DNA of 64,000 bases from positions 67,025,687-67,089,686 of the forward strand of contig NC_088206.1 in NCBI RefSeq assembly GCF_037126465.1, in the 5' to 3' direction. The position numbers were made by a program, and so were the translations under genes. This document shows positions 40,850 to 54,260 of this stretch, piece by piece. Below the pieces are notes generated by a model. That model did not search any database. It was not told where the DNA came from and worked only from the letters and a program-made list of their open reading frames with translations. The stretch's first letter is position 1; each line of letters starts with the position of its first letter. The DNA comes from Ornithodoros turicata. Lineage: Eukaryota; Arthropoda; Arachnida; Ixodida; Argasidae.

Positions 40850-43800
40850 GCGACGCGGCGTACAAGGCGAAGTCGTCGGGTCCACCTTTCCGCTTTTCGG
40901 AGGTCGACGTCGACGTCAAGACGTCCTGACTCGAGGTCGTCAGCAACGGCAGGCGAGTCGGGGGGTCATTCTCCGCCGACCCGCTGCCCCAAAGTTGGAA
41001 CCGTCCGTCCAGTGTTCCGGGCGTCACGACCAGGGATAACGACTAGTGACTAACGAAGTTAGCGCTCCAACGCCAAATGGATCTCGACGCAGCTTATAAG
41101 GCAAGACTGGAAGCTTCAGCGAGCACCGGGTTCGAGCTCCGCCCAGGAACGCCTACGGAGTCGCTGATTGGTGGAACCAACCGTGTGGCAAGGAAATCGA
41201 TATCTTGCCCATTTTGCAGGGGTCAGTCGCCCCCTTGGGGCTCTGATGATGGCGCTCTGGAGGAGTGAGGGGAGGCGAGGAGGGGGGGGAGAGCGCAGTC
41301 CCCCTTCCAACGTAAATTTCCGCGTAGTAATTTGGGGGGTGTAGATTGAATTTACGACGAAGGCGTACGATGGGTCCGGGGCCGTAGAGTAGCCAGCACA
41401 CGACGGTGTTGAAGGTATGACGGTAGGATCTCTTCTCTTCCAAGAAGGTCTTCGCAAGGGTCGCCGTTGAGGTCTTCTTTGATTGGGAGGTAAGTGTGGG
41501 AGGGCTGTCCTCGGCGGCGTTCTTTGTTTACTTTGCGGTACCTTCTGGTGATGGTCGTGTTTAGCGAAAGATAGTAGACTGTTAATGATAGTTGTGTTTT
41601 TTGTTTTTGTTTTGAATAGCTGCTTGGGTGCGATCTTTCTTGGAACAGCAGTGTATCTAGTTTCGTTTCTTTTTTTCTTAAACACTTTCGCATAGTTTGA
41701 GTACGAGCGGAACAGATATGTCCCTTCAAGAAGTCGTCAGCAATCAATGTGACAGATCACACATACTGCACATCTCATCCTATATCAACCTATATCCGAT
41801 ATCATCCTATATCAACTATTTTCCAAAGAAGCGCGTCAGGTCCCTGTAAAGCGCGCTTCACACGACTAACTTGTGCTACGCGGCAGAGACCACGTCACAG
41901 GCACATTCTTCTGAGAGCGTAGCTTTGTGGTTTATGTTCAGATTGTTCTTTTTTTTTTTTTTTACGCAACTCTTTAAGGCAGGACAAGTTCAATGCATTC
42001 AGCTAATTCTGCCTAACACGAAAAGCTAGTTTGTAACGGGTTATACTGCGTTTTCGGGTTGAAAGCGCTCAGTTCACGAATGGAGCGTGCCAAGAAGGCT
42101 GGTTGTGAGCCGTTATTCTCCACTATCACCAGATGTCGCTTCTGAAAGAAATTCTCGATAAAATTTTCGTACCAATGACAAATAAATTTACGTCAAATAA
42201 TACACGATATAGTAGAATACATTTATGTAAATTTAAAATGTACGATTTTTCCCTCGGTTTCATTGAACAGAATAAGAAACAACGTTTCTCATACAACATC
42301 TTGATTTGTGGCAGACGACACTTGTAGCAGACGACAAGAAGATGTTGTCCACTATTGGAGGACACGTTCTCGTCTGCTCAGACTCAAAGCAACAAACTTC
42401 GCCGCATAACACGTTCACGGCCTATTTGAGTTCTTTTTTTTTTCTCTCTCTCTCTCTTTTTTTTTTCGATTTCAACTTGATCTCTCTGATAGTAAGAAGT
42501 AGGTCTCGTCCCCTCGACAGTGCAGAAGACAAAGTGATGTAACTCTAACGCAGTGATTTGTCTCACGTGCGCCATGTAGTGAAGCGCAGTGTAGTGTTCC
42601 ATCAAGCATCACCACCGCCTCTTTTTGGCAGCACACAGCAATCTGGCCTCGGAGGATTATGAAGCGCATCGTCCTAATTATACGCAATGTGTTTATTATG
42701 CAAAACACGTAATGCTACGCCTGAAAACTGCGGCTTATTTGCGAAACAAGGCTCGCTAGGGGCAGAACTGCGGCTTATACGCCGGTGCATTTTATCTGGT
42801 GGACCTCCCTATCGCGACGATCTGAGTTGTCCCCTGTACCGCGGGGAGTTTCCACTTATCGCAGCCACTTAAAATATCAAAGCACCCACTGGCGATCAAA
42901 TGATAGGAGGGCGGGTGCATGGGGTTAGCATGGGGGTTATTTGTTGATTAATATCGTGCCGAGCGGCTTGGCACCTTATATTCAATAAAGCTCTATTCAA
43001 GAAAACCTGCTGATAAGACGAGGTGTCTTTATGGTCTCGGAAGTAACTAATGGGGTGTAGAGTGGAGAGGATCTCTCACCTTCAATCACCAATATAAGAG
43101 CAATGTAAACAGTCTACGTAAGAAATAGAGTACAGCGAACATAGCTGGTAGCACACGAAACGAGATTTTGTTCAAGAGTACAAGAAATCCTGTTCTGAAT
43201 TCCGCTTCCGCGTCCTTCACTGGAATATCGCCAGATGGCGCAGTGAAAGCCAACTGTGACGTCAACAAGACATCCTCTAGGAAACCCTGTACTAGCTTAG
43301 TCCTGGTACATAAATTGTGTCCACCCAGGTAGATGCAGATAACTACTACGCTGTAGCTTCGTTTGCTTCCCTGCGAACTCCCTATTAGAAGCTGCAGGAT
43401 GGGCCTGTGGTGAAATTTCGCTACGAGATCTCAGTTATGCATTGTATTGGCATCGGTGTGGTAGACCAGTCATAATGATTCTATTGTGTATTGGCACTAA
43501 AACTGAAAGCCCCTTTCGCGAGAGGACCTTTACCAGGAGTGGAGTGATTACATCACGTGCGTATTGTTATCAAGAACGGGGACATTCATATCGAGGCACC
43601 ACCTTCCTATTGAAGCCTGGAGGGTAGACCAGAGCGCAGTGTCTGACCACCGAGAAGGTCCCTTTACACGTATTTCAAACCTAGCCTATATAGGAGAGCA
43701 ACACGAACATTGCGATGTGTTGCACTGGCATCAAAGCTGAAGCCTGACCATGGTTCCTTATAACGTCCCAAACAGACCTCACGAACACAAGCTGCATATC

Positions 43801-45840
43801 AGCTCTCGTCCAGTAATTACGCCTTATCGGAGATTGATACACGCGCTAGTTTTCTGCGTGCTAGGGAAATGTCACTGGGGAATCAGCTAGCGGTCATCGT
43901 CATGTATGACCAATGACATTCCATCAACATCTGCAGCGGCGCCTTCTAAAAACACCACAGCCGGACAACTCACAAGGCGCAAGAACTCACAACGGACACC
44001 TATCGTGCAACGTATATGTGAAAACGCTGTAAGCGTTCATGGAATGGAAGGATGGCATGAGACAGCTCCAGCTGGAGACTTGCGGCGCCGGGAACCCAGA
44101 CATGCAGCCTGCAGTGATACCCCGCCAGGCGAACTTCGCTGGCACCGCTGTGACTGCGGGACCCAAACAGCACTTCCTTGATGGTGGTCTAGAAATCACG
44201 GACAAGTGGCAAGTCATGGCAGTCATGGCAAGTGGACACGTAAGCGCCGCACTGTGCCTATATACACATGGAGCAAAATGACCACGAGGTATCTATACAG
44301 CTTGGCCGAGGCACGGGACTTCCATAGACACCTAGCGCAGCATACCCCAGAAAGTACTGAACTAACGCACGCAGGCTGGGTGATCGGAAGCACGCAGGGC
44401 TTCAAAGAGAACGCGCGACTGTAGAGGAAGGCACTTTTCTGGAACGGCTTGCTAGCTCACATCGATCAGTAGGGATGCTATAGAGATGCAAAATTTCCCG
44501 GAAAATTCGAATTTTTTTTTTAAATTGGAAAACAACGAAGATTTCACTCTTGCGCGAGTTAGATTAATTAGCGAATAAAACGGAACAGATCATATCAATT
44601 ATAAATGTTTTATTTGTTTAGCACACAAAATGTAGAAAGTTTAGCGCAAGGCATGACAGGAATTAGCAAACACGTGAAGCAGCTATGTGGAGATGCAAAA
44701 CGTCCTGTAATTTTGACTTACTGAAATGGAAGAATGGCTTTCTCGGATTTCCTCTCCGAGCGCCGAGCACTCCTGGCATGGGTGTAGCACACTCTCAAAT
44801 AAAACACGCCAAAGAAGTGCTTAGTCAGGAAGAAGTCACTTATAGTCAAGAAAAAGTGCACGCTTAGTCAGGATTTTATAACCGCATGCCAATATAGTGG
44901 CCTCGTTTTCTGAACGGATCCTTACACAAGCAGACAAGAACTCCATTCCACGTGCCAGAGCATACCATTCCATACCTATGGAGGTGGCCCCTTTTTACGT
45001 ATTCCATCTCTAACCTACATACTGGAGAACAAGTCCACCCCAACAGAGATTGCTGTGCGTACCCGCCAGACCATGCGACCAATCCAGAACCCAGGAAGAG
45101 TCGCTTAGGAGGCTATAGTACGGTCCTAGCTCTGCGACTAGAACATGGTCCCCCCACTCGCCTTGAGCATAATGAAAAATACGTGCGGAAAGCAACCACC
45201 GGTGATAGCACTCTATATAGGATTCCATACATGCTCTGCTCACGTCCCAGGTGCGCACAAACACCAGTACGGATGGCCAGAAGGAACACGCCTGAAGGAA
45301 CGTTAAGCGACATCGGGTAAGCCGCAGTTGAAAGTGAATTTCCGTAACCAGCAAAGCCAACTGCTTCTGCTCGATCCGTACGACAGACAAAGGGTCCAAA
45401 AACCTCACTGTGGCCCAGTCAATGAAAGGCAGGACATAGAGTGCCTGTGTCCGGCTCTAACGGTGTACTGGGGTGTGAAATCGCAAAAAGGCATTCTCCG
45501 TGGTCTCAGATGCCCCACATGCTGGACAGTGGTCAAGGCGGCAAATGTTCAAGCGCGACCACGCGGGAAGCACACAGCCAGCCAGCGTTGCTGGAGACTT
45601 AGCGTATGGAACATCTAACCAACCGGAATCCAGCATCACTTAGAGGGCCCCTGGGAAAGGACTGGACCCGTGCCACGTTTAGTGACCTAAGTGCCGCCCA
45701 TAAAAGTATCTTATATTTCCCAACGAGATGTCAGCTTCAGGGAATGTACTGCATACACGCGGTGATCTGCGATTATACATTGCCTACAAAACGATTGCTA
45801 GCTTTGACCCTCTGGCGTCATGATCTTGATGTTGAAATTG
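40850..45840. other. Upstream flank of the homeobox gene and unassigned sequence
   Basis: 40850-41050 is probably 5' leader or promoter of the homeobox gene. Beyond that I see T-rich tracts (41950, 42440), two GCAGACGAC motifs at 42311 and 42328, and frames near 43900-44420 and 45300-45850 that may be decayed upstream parts of the LINE at 45850-46720. No host gene found. Confidence 0.4.
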
Positions 45841-45849
45841 ACCAATAAG

Positions 45850-46720
45850 AGCTGGCGTGAAGGTATCTTGCCCAAATCGTGGACGACGTCGTAGATCATT
45901 CCAGTCCTGAATCGATGGAAGTCTCCGCGAGGGCTGGGCTCCTTTCGCCCGGTCAGCCTGACGAGCTGTCTGTGCAAGGTATAATGGAGCGTTTAATTCG
46001 CAACAAAGTCGAATGGTAGTTGGAGTCGCACAGGCACTCCATGGCTGGTTTCCGGAAGTCCTGCTGCGCAATGGACTGCATACTCGACTTGACTACAAGC
46101 GTTGAAGAGGAGATAAATCTGGAAGTAAATGGATGTACAGATGTGTCCTGAGCCCACCGGTTTCTTTGCGTCATTTGAGATCGCTCGCTCTGGTGAAACA
46201 TCAAGTCCTAAGCCTCAAGAGCATCATTGCATCATCATCAAGAGCGTCAATTGCATGTCCGCAAGACATGCAATTCCCCCCCTCCCCCCATATTCCACCT
46301 ATCCCAGTTCTTCATAACCTTGCGGCGTTGTCGGAAAGGATGCTAGAAAGTCCGTTGGCTAAGAGCATCAAGATCTGCCTTGGTGTCCCCAGAGCGTCCA
46401 ATGCAGCTGTTGCAGGTGAGTCCAAACAGCCCAGACTGCTTTTCGTCGGCACCCGCTGTCAAGGGCTATCTCGACACGAGGCTCTTCGAGGATTCATCGA
46501 GCCGTCATGCCGACCCGTGCTTACGTCCTCTGCCATAATTGCCTTAGCGCTACAACCTTCTCCGGACATTGGTACTGCATCGACTTTCGAGAGTTCAAGT
46601 GTTGTACTTGCACATAACTTCATTTTCGTATCTCACGTCTCATGTTTCGCGTGTAATGGGGTAGTGTACTGCTCTCCAGCGGTGAATCACCCCAGGCCAT
46701 AGTCATGATCTATTTGTTGT
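45850..46720 (+). pseudogene. Degenerate LINE with reverse transcriptase and downstream region
   Basis: In shifting frames the sequence gives FRPVSLTSCLCK, then MERLIRNKVEWWLESH (one codon now stop), SMAGFRKSCCAMDCILDLTT, the standard early reverse-transcriptase blocks of non-LTR elements. About 300 bases later ICLGVPRASNAAVAGESKQP resembles the segment after the RT domain. Frameshifts and deletions make it inactive. Most similar in style to Jockey/I-type elements. Confidence 0.75.
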
Positions 46721-46729
46721 TGTTGTTGT

Positions 46730-48320
46730 CCATGGGGGGGGCAAGGCCTTTCTTGCCTCCCCTCTCGGTATGCCCATGATCCCAGTGTATACGGCACCGG
46801 GAGTTCTCCGCCGTGGTGCAATTTTTCCGGTGACATTGGTGCGGACACAAACATTTGAAACTTTGGGGGTGGGTTCTGCTGTTGAGCTATTGGTCTGTAT
46901 TACCTCATTTCCGTGTTTGTAATCGTTTCTGTCCGGTCAAATCATCACCACCATCACCATCATCGCCGTTCCAACAGTTTTTCACCAATGTAACTGGCGC
47001 AAGTGATGCGCAGTTGCTGGCCCCACACACTGGTGGAGCCGAAATCTCCATTTTATTTTTCCTAACAAATCAATAACGCGATTATACAATTCAAGAGGCA
47101 CGGCTGCAGTACCCCTGCTCCGCGGCCCGGGGCTCTGGAGAGCCAGAAGAAACCAAACGGAGCGCCCTAAAAATAGTTTGGCACACGTGGGATCGATGTT
47201 CCGGTGAAAGCGATGCTGCAAAGCTTGTTCGGAGCTGTAGTGTTCGTCAGAGGGCAAGCACACCATGCCCGACAGCGTGACATAATCTGCGCCCTCGACA
47301 TCGAAACAACGCATATATACAACAGATATACAAGTCACATGCGACTCAGGTACCATCAAGCATGCAACCGGGCTCGAACAGAGACAGACGAGTCAACAGA
47401 TGCTCCAAATTGGAGGGGGGGGGGGGGTGATATATTTATTAGAACAAAAATAAAAAGGAAGAAAGGAAGAGTCAGCCAAACAGGACGTCGGCTTGCTATT
47501 ACGCAAAGAAAAAAGAAAAAGAAACAAAACAAGAATAAATTAAATAAAACGAGAAGAAAATAATTAGGAAAATGATAAACTAACAAACGGTGAAACAAGG
47601 TTGAGATAGATTAAGGACAAAGATGACCCTAAAAAAAAAAAAAAAAAAGATGACGTTAATGCGTTGAGGGTGAAAGTCAACATGTTACCGCTGTGCTATA
47701 TCGAGAGCAGCACCTAAATACACGAATCCAGTTGTCTTATTGGGCTACACCCCTAGATCACACCTATAATCACACAAGGTCACACCAATCATTTTTCGTT
47801 ACGGGCACTGAAAGCCAACCACAGGGGCCAACGGACCACGCGCAATACCGTTATCATACCGGTCACAGAACGTTTTCCAGACGTGGCCTGGTGACGTGGT
47901 GATTTTATCATTCGCCGGTGTGTGGGGTAGCTTCCATTTCACTAGCAGCGCTCAGAGTAGGAAAGCACGCCACACAGAGCGCTACTTTCAACACTTTGAT
48001 GCATACACATTCAAACCACGGTTTTTGTGTACGCAGTAGGTAATCACTGCCCCTTCCTGTCAAAATGACGTAAGGGTAGCTTCAATGTCACGAAGATTTA
48101 AGCTTCCAGCTCGAAGTTCTGCTGGAGTCGCACAGCGTCAGCGTGTTTTCAGAGTAAAAGAAAATTGAACTAAGAGATCTGGGCAGTTGTCACCAAATGC
48201 CGTGCTGTGTACTTACCACGTTGAATGGTGCGTGGCTGTGATGAAATTATAAACTCATAATGTGAAAAGACTTTCATTAAAGTCACGGTTTCGTTTCAAA
48301 CTAGAAGGAAGCGACTACAT
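46730..48320. other. Unassigned, with low-complexity tracts
   Basis: A G run at 47407-47418 and A-rich stretches at 47440-47570 and 47632-47649. Nothing else recognised. Confidence 0.4.
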
Positions 48321-48327
48321 GCGTATA

Positions 48328-49205
48328 CAGGGTGTCCCAGAAAACGTGTCATTGAATTATAATAAAAAAACTACGCCACCTGGAATCATGCGGTCACGAG
48401 CATTTGTTCTTATTAGGTTTTTGCCACCTCCTAATATGAATGTCATGTACTCCAAGTTTAATTATGTAAATATTTGCGAACTGAACTCAGAAATTTGCCA
48501 AGTAAAGGTAACTTTTTTACCCCACCAATATGAAGAGCGTGCCGAATTCACTCAAATTCATGATAATTCACAGTGATATTCACGAGCTATCCCATCGGAA
48601 AAAATAGCCGAATATCATGCTTTTCGGAGCATCGGACCATAGCGCGCGATGACTTTTTGAGCGCAATCGCTCTCAGTGCGACGAAAGGAGGTTCCGAAGC
48701 CAGCCCACAGAGTGATAGTAGAAAAAGTAACAGTTCCTAAAATTGGGAGAGGGAAAGCATTATCCCAGCGAAAGTCGGACGTGATAAGCCGTGCCGGTGT
48801 TATCTCTTTCTGCGACACCGGGGTGGGCTGGGTTTCTAACCTCCTTTCGTCGGACTGACAAAGATTGCGCTGAAAAATTCATCGTGCGCTATTCTGTGGC
48901 ACCTCCGTAGAGCATGATGTTCGGCTATTTTTTCCGATGGGATAGCGCCTGAATATCCCTGTCAGTTATCATTAATTTCACTAAATTAGACACGCTCTTC
49001 ACATTGGTGGAGTAAAAAAGTGACCTTTACTAGGCAAATCTCCGACTTAAGGTCGCAAAAATTTACATAATTAAACTTACGTTATACGACATTCACATGA
49101 GGAGGTGGCAAAAACCCAGTAAGAACAAATGCCATTGACCGCATGACTCTATGTGGTGTAGTTTTTTTTATTATAATTCAATGACACGTTTTCTGGGACA
49201 CCCTG
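48328..49205. mobile_element. Tc1/mariner-like foldback element, CAGGGTGTCCC ends
   Basis: CAGGGTGTCCCAGAAAACGT is mirrored exactly at the right end, with TA on both sides (48326-48327, 49206-49207). Inverted similarity continues inward for more than 300 bases on each side, including TTTACTTGGCAAAT-like, CACGCTCTTCA and GAAAAAATAGCCGA blocks. No transposase frame. Confidence 0.88.
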
Positions 49206-49661
49206 TATGATCCCCAGGATGTAGAAGATTGCTGCGTAAAATTCGGCCTGTACATATCGTTGTATGAATACCATATCTGAAATTTTGCTTGTTATCTTCG
49301 TTATCTGAAACGTCAAATTGACCGCGTTGTAACGGAGCATTTCGCGCGGCAAAACATCACGATTTCAAAGCGCGCGCCGAACAAAACCGAAACATGCACG
49401 AAGTGTCACGAAATCTACACTTCGCCACAAGAAACGTGCGTGCGAAGTATTTGTTAAAGTTACTTGCTTGTCTGAGCGACAGACGTTCCCGCAGGCGAAC
49501 TGGTCTTGGTCGTCGTTTCTACCAGAGTTTATAAAACTCTTGTTTTGCTCCAATTAAGCGAAACTAAAATTTCAGACTGGATTTTCGAAGTCCCAGCGTG
49601 GGTAACGTTACCTCTCAACTTGAAAGCCAACACACGTGTCACCCGCTTTCCCTATCAACAA

Positions 49662-49799
49662 CCCAAGCAGCACAACATTTTGGCCCAATATTGTTCCACT
49701 ATTGGCAATTCCGGCACAATATTGGACCAATATTGAACAAATATTGGCCCTGTATTGCCAATATTGGACCAATATTGGCCAAGATGTTGTGCTGCTTGG
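49662..49799. mobile_element. Foldback with AGCAGCACAA arms and CCAATATTG core
   Basis: CCAAGCAGCACAACAT and ATGTTGTGCTGCTTGG bound a core made of repeated CAATATTGG units. See 56158-56305 for the same arms around another core. Confidence 0.8.
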
Positions 49800-50000
49800 A
49801 AAGGCTTCCGTAATCTCCGGTTCCATTTGTTTCCTATGTCGTCCTCTAACCTTGGTGCTTTCATATATATCCCATCACACCCACAATACCTAGAATGTAA
49901 GGACATATTTGCTCGTCTGCTTTATTTGTTATTTTTATGCTCCCATTAAACGCGTGTTTAGGCATATCGACCCGTTTGTCCAATATAGGATCTGCCACGA

Positions 50001-50046
50001 CCTAACGGAATTTCGTAAACCACGTGGTTTACGAAATTCTGTTAGG
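50001..50046. repeat. 46-bp near-perfect palindrome
   Basis: CCTAACGGAATTTCGTAAAC followed by CAC and then its mirror, with one mismatch in 23 paired positions and no loop. Confidence 0.85.
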
Positions 50047-50049
50047 TTT

Positions 50050-53000
50050 ACACGGTTTTTCTTCGCCGATAGAAAGCGTTGTGGCTCATATGGGGACGTC
50101 ATTCGTCCTCTGACACTGGTGACTGGTGAAAATGTTAGTGAAAATTTCCGGAGCTATTATCCCCCGGCAGGTCAAATGAAATTTATCGTTAAGTCATCAT
50201 ACCACGGCGATTAGCAAGGAAGCCACTACGTACTGACAGTGTATTCTCGAAACAGACGAGAGTCTGCGATGGCGTCAGCACCAAGAAGCGATGAGACAGC
50301 TCATTCTATCACTTCTCTTTCAATTACCATGTCATTTTCCTTTTTGGATGCTCTTCCCCCCGAAAATCCCCTTTATTGCAGAGGGCAGGTAATTGAATTT
50401 CACGCACTCCTGCTACCCACGTCGTCATGTTAACCGGAAACCAGACGACGCACGCTGTATTCGCCCATGCTGAGCGTCCTGTAGGTGGAGCTGGCTGTCA
50501 TCGTGAACGACTTCAAATTTGTGCGCATGCGCGTGCAGGTCCTCTACGGCTGGCTTACAAACTGTAGGCATCACTTTGTGTTGTGTTTCGTTCTTCCTCC
50601 GTTTTATGCTTTCGAAAAGGCACAGACGGTTACGATTGTGTAACGTGAATTTCAGCGGTAGCTGTTGTGTGTGGATGGACAAAACGACACGGCTTTCTGT
50701 CCAAAACGAACATACAAGAGAAGTAAATTGGGCGCCCATGTCTTTTCGTGCACCCCTAACCGTGGAGAGCTATCCTGCAGCGCGGCCACAGTGTACTCCG
50801 TAGCAGACGACAGGAAAAAAGACGTTGTCGTCTGCTAAACGCGCAGTACGCCAATCACGGTATTCCTGCACCATGCGAATGCATAACATAACATGCGGCG
50901 GAAATTCTATCCCACGCGCAGTTATTTGTGTTTTCTTCTTCTTTTTTTTTCATCCACTAGAGTATTCCGAAGGGATGTCACCCATGCGAATACATGATAT
51001 ATAACATCGATATCTTCGAAGATACAGTTCGTACCAAAGATGAATGCATCTTGGTACAGCGGGCAGACGAGCGCGGAATATCCGCAACTTCGGCAATGCA
51101 GCGAATCGTAGAAAGAACCTAAAGGCTCTCTTGGAAACCATGATTTAAAAAAGCAAAGTATTTTGGATCACATCTTGAAAAGTTGCAGAGTGTAGCAGAA
51201 TACATGACTGCGAATAATTTCCACCACCTTCGGTAAAAAAAGACAAAAGAAGGGCAAATAGACCCCCCCCCCCCCCCCCCCCCCCACGTCCATAAAGACA
51301 AACCACGTTTCTTGCAGAGTAGCACAGAAGCCCGCTGATGCGACTTCCTTTAAAGCGTGCTTCACTGCAGTTGTACGCTTCCTGCAGTGAAGCCCACTTT
51401 AGGTTCGTCCAGAGTCACCATCCGAGAAATCGTATTGGGTATAACACTGACCACTTTTTTTTTTTCTGTGCTGCTGGGCTGCAACACTTTGCGTAGATAC
51501 ATGTCTTGTGGTTCATCTACCAGCATATAAAACATGGCACCACGACATTCCACCACGTGTCTTTGTTCTAGAAATATCGCGAGGCTACAATAGTCTGTAC
51601 GTTTCACTCGTATGTTTCGCGCTTGCGTGAGAGGCTCTGAATCGCATCACGTTTTTGCAGACGTGTCCACGGATTCTTACGCAGTCATCGCTCATTAGAA
51701 ATTGTAACTGCAATGAAACTGAGTTCAGAAGGAAACTAAATTTACCTTGCGATATCAGTGAGTAAGAACTTATAACACAGTTAAAATAGAAAACAGCGGT
51801 GAACTTCACTTCTACACTATGATATAGCGCCTCGAAATCACCACCTACATACATCTTCACCTAACGAAGTACCGCTTCCAGCATCATACTTTCGACCCGA
51901 TATCCCTCTACGCAAACACTCTTCTGCACGATACATCTCCATTAACAGGCCCACCAAAAACCGCGACAGAGCAGGTGCCTTTTAACGCAACACACGCTCA
52001 CAGAGGGCGACACGGTCGCATTAAGCGCGCACACGTGCATCTGTCAACAGATGTCGCGTGCCGGCAATTACACCACGGGAGGTCCCCCACATAGGCGAGG
52101 GGACCCCCACGGTGACCACTTCTAATGACTACATCATTTGCATGTGTGAGCAGCGTGTACATTCGGGGCGAAGTGACGCAGCAGGCGGCGGCGCCACCCC
52201 GCGGTAGCAAAGAGCAGAGAGCCCCGGATGCGCTCCTCGCGCCCTCCGCGGGGTGCTGCGCGTACTATGCCAACCTGTCGTCTGCTTCATTCTGTATGCA
52301 TGGCTCGATGCTCACGTCTCCATTATGGGCAATGAAGAAAAGCATGATGATGTAGGAGCGGAGGACCCAGTGTACGCTTGATAGATTTGGATGAAGGGAG
52401 GCTGTGGAGAGTGTATCTTCTGCGGGCTCGAGTGCATTAGGCTTAGCGTGCTGTTCTTTCGTTTGTGACTGCGACATGGCGCTGTTTTATGTCTTTTTTT
52501 TTTTTTATCTGGTGGTGCATTCGTGTTTATGGTTATGGCGGCTAATCAAAGCGTCTTCTGGCACAGCTACAAAGGCGTAGAAAGACAGTAAATAAGTCTT
52601 GTTCCATGGAACATCAGATTGGAACATTTAAAATTCAGCTGTATATGACGCAACGTCCCGTGAGCAGACACACAATGTTAACGCAAGCTTCCCTTTCCCA
52701 GGGAAGGCCAAACATGTCGGTGTGAACCCCTGACTTCCGTATATCCCCCGATTCCTCGAAATCGTACAAGTAATGAGGATTAAAGGGTAGGGAGAAGTCC
52801 AGTAAGCGAGCCTTTGAGAATTCGTAATCGGACAACAAACATGTCGAATTTTACAGTCCAACGAAAAGTCGTCGACACTCTACAAACAGAATTCGGCACG
52901 GTAAAACATCAATACTGGCGCGCGCCATTGGGTACTGGAGGTCCCGTTATTGTAGAGCAGTAATAAGGACATACAAGGTTCTGGTATGTCGAGATCCTCG

Positions 53001-53230
53001 AAAAAAAAAAAAAAGACAAACACAGGAAGCCCGAAAGAAAACGTGCACGTAGACAATTTGACAGAAACGTATCCCATCGGCGGAGAAACAAATGCCGAAC
53101 TACATGCAAACCAATGCGTCAACAAATAAATGAGTTACTAATCTCACTAAATTTCTAAAACCCACTCATGTCGTGGATAGAATGGAACGAAGAAGTTGTC
53201 ACGCTACGGTGCCGGAGTATCGGGAGTGGC
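50050..53230. other. Unassigned region with low-complexity tracts
   Basis: It contains the hairpin repeat copy near 50796, a C run of about 26 bases at 51260-51285 and a T run at 52494. Frames such as 52635-52838 (-) have no ATG-linked homology I recognise. Confidence 0.4.
50796..50985. repeat. GTCGTCTGC hairpin repeat, copy B
   Basis: CCGTAGCAGACGACAGG, spacer, GTCGTCTGCTA, then TCATCCACTAGAGTATTCCG about 100 bases later. Same order as copy A. Confidence 0.65.
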
Positions 53231-53290
53231 GTACTGCGCATGCAGACGACACCGTCAGCGTCTTTTCCTGTCGTCTGCTACGGAATACCT
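53165..53290. repeat. GTCGTCTGC hairpin repeat, copy C (inverted)
   Basis: Read on the minus strand: CCGTAGCAGACGACAGG, spacer, GTCGTCTGC, then GCAGTACGCC, as in copy B. The copy is inverted and shorter. Confidence 0.6.
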
Positions 53291-53356
53291 TGTGGCTGTC
53301 GCAGGATATTCCCCACAGTTAGCAGTGTGGCAGTGTAGGTGAAGACACGAGGTGGA

Positions 53357-54260
53357 GCCAACACCACCTAGATATAGGAAGCCTGCTTACTCAATGGCAT
53401 GACGTAACAACTAAGAGTCAGCCCATTAGGATCGTGTTTTCAACGGCCGTAGCCAATCACGAACGTGCTTCCAGCGGTCGATGGAGACTAGCCACAGCCA
53501 ACCGCATGGGCTGCCACTGTCGCCTGCAAGTAAACGTCCCCGCGTACTAAATGGGAAAACAAAATAAAGCGCGAAACGGTCACATATTTTCTTTCGTAGA
53601 CTAATTTTCTGAAAGCAGTTTTAGTGTACAGGTTCAAATTTGCGAAGTTAGCGGCAAGTTCTTAAATTCGGCGAATCGCGGTACCAGACGAATTCTGACT
53701 ATATGTCATGTGTCCACGTAGGGAAGGAGGGCGAGGGGGCATTAAGGAGACCTTCTGTGTCTAGGTGGCGTTTGTTGAGCGCTCGCGATCACGTGACAGC
53801 AGAAAGTTATGACGTTTTTCGCATCTTTCGCTGTAGCATTGAAGGGAATGTCCAACAGAACCTAGGTAGAGAAAGCCTGCGCATTGCCTCATCTCCCTCT
53901 TTCAAATAAGAGTCAGAATTTGTCAACTACTGCGCTTCATCGTCCTGCGAATTCCAGAACCCGCAAATGATTGCAGACCTAATATTTAGACAAAAAGTGC
54001 AAGACGCTTTCCAGAAAATCAGTTTTTTTTAGAAAGATTGGCACCGTTTTACGCTTTATTTCCAAGTTTTCCCATTTAGTACGCGGGGACGTTTAGTCAC
54101 AACTCGCAGACGACGGTGGTTCGTTTGCATGGCCACGACCGCTGAAAGCACGTTCATGATTGGCTACGGCCGTTGAAAACACAATCCTCATTGGCTGACT
54201 CTTAATTGTTACGTCACGTCGACGAGCAAGCAGGCTTTCTCTATCTTGGTGGTGTTGGAA
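53357..54260. mobile_element. Foldback element with ~190-bp arms
   Basis: The left arm runs CCAACACCACC, AAGCCTGCTTACTC, GTTTTCAACGGCCGTAGCCA, ACGTCCCCGCGTACTAAATG; the right arm is its mirror ending GGTGGTGTTGG. About 0.9 kb overall. The core has no transposase. Confidence 0.8.

Noticed and set aside
40791..41027. Longer N-terminal exon for the homeobox gene in another frame
   Set aside because: The frame has no ATG and would join exon 2 out of phase. The frame giving ATG TTG CAG before the donor fits.
41116..41685. 189-codon minus-strand open frame
   Set aside because: No ATG-supported start and biased basic, proline-rich composition. No homology that I recognise.
46133..46702. 189-codon plus-strand open frame as a possible gene
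   Set aside because: Its middle (ICLGVPRASNAAVAGESKQP) belongs to the LINE relic.
52635..52838. Minus-strand frame with coding-like composition
   Set aside because: I could not relate it to any family and there is no start or splice support.
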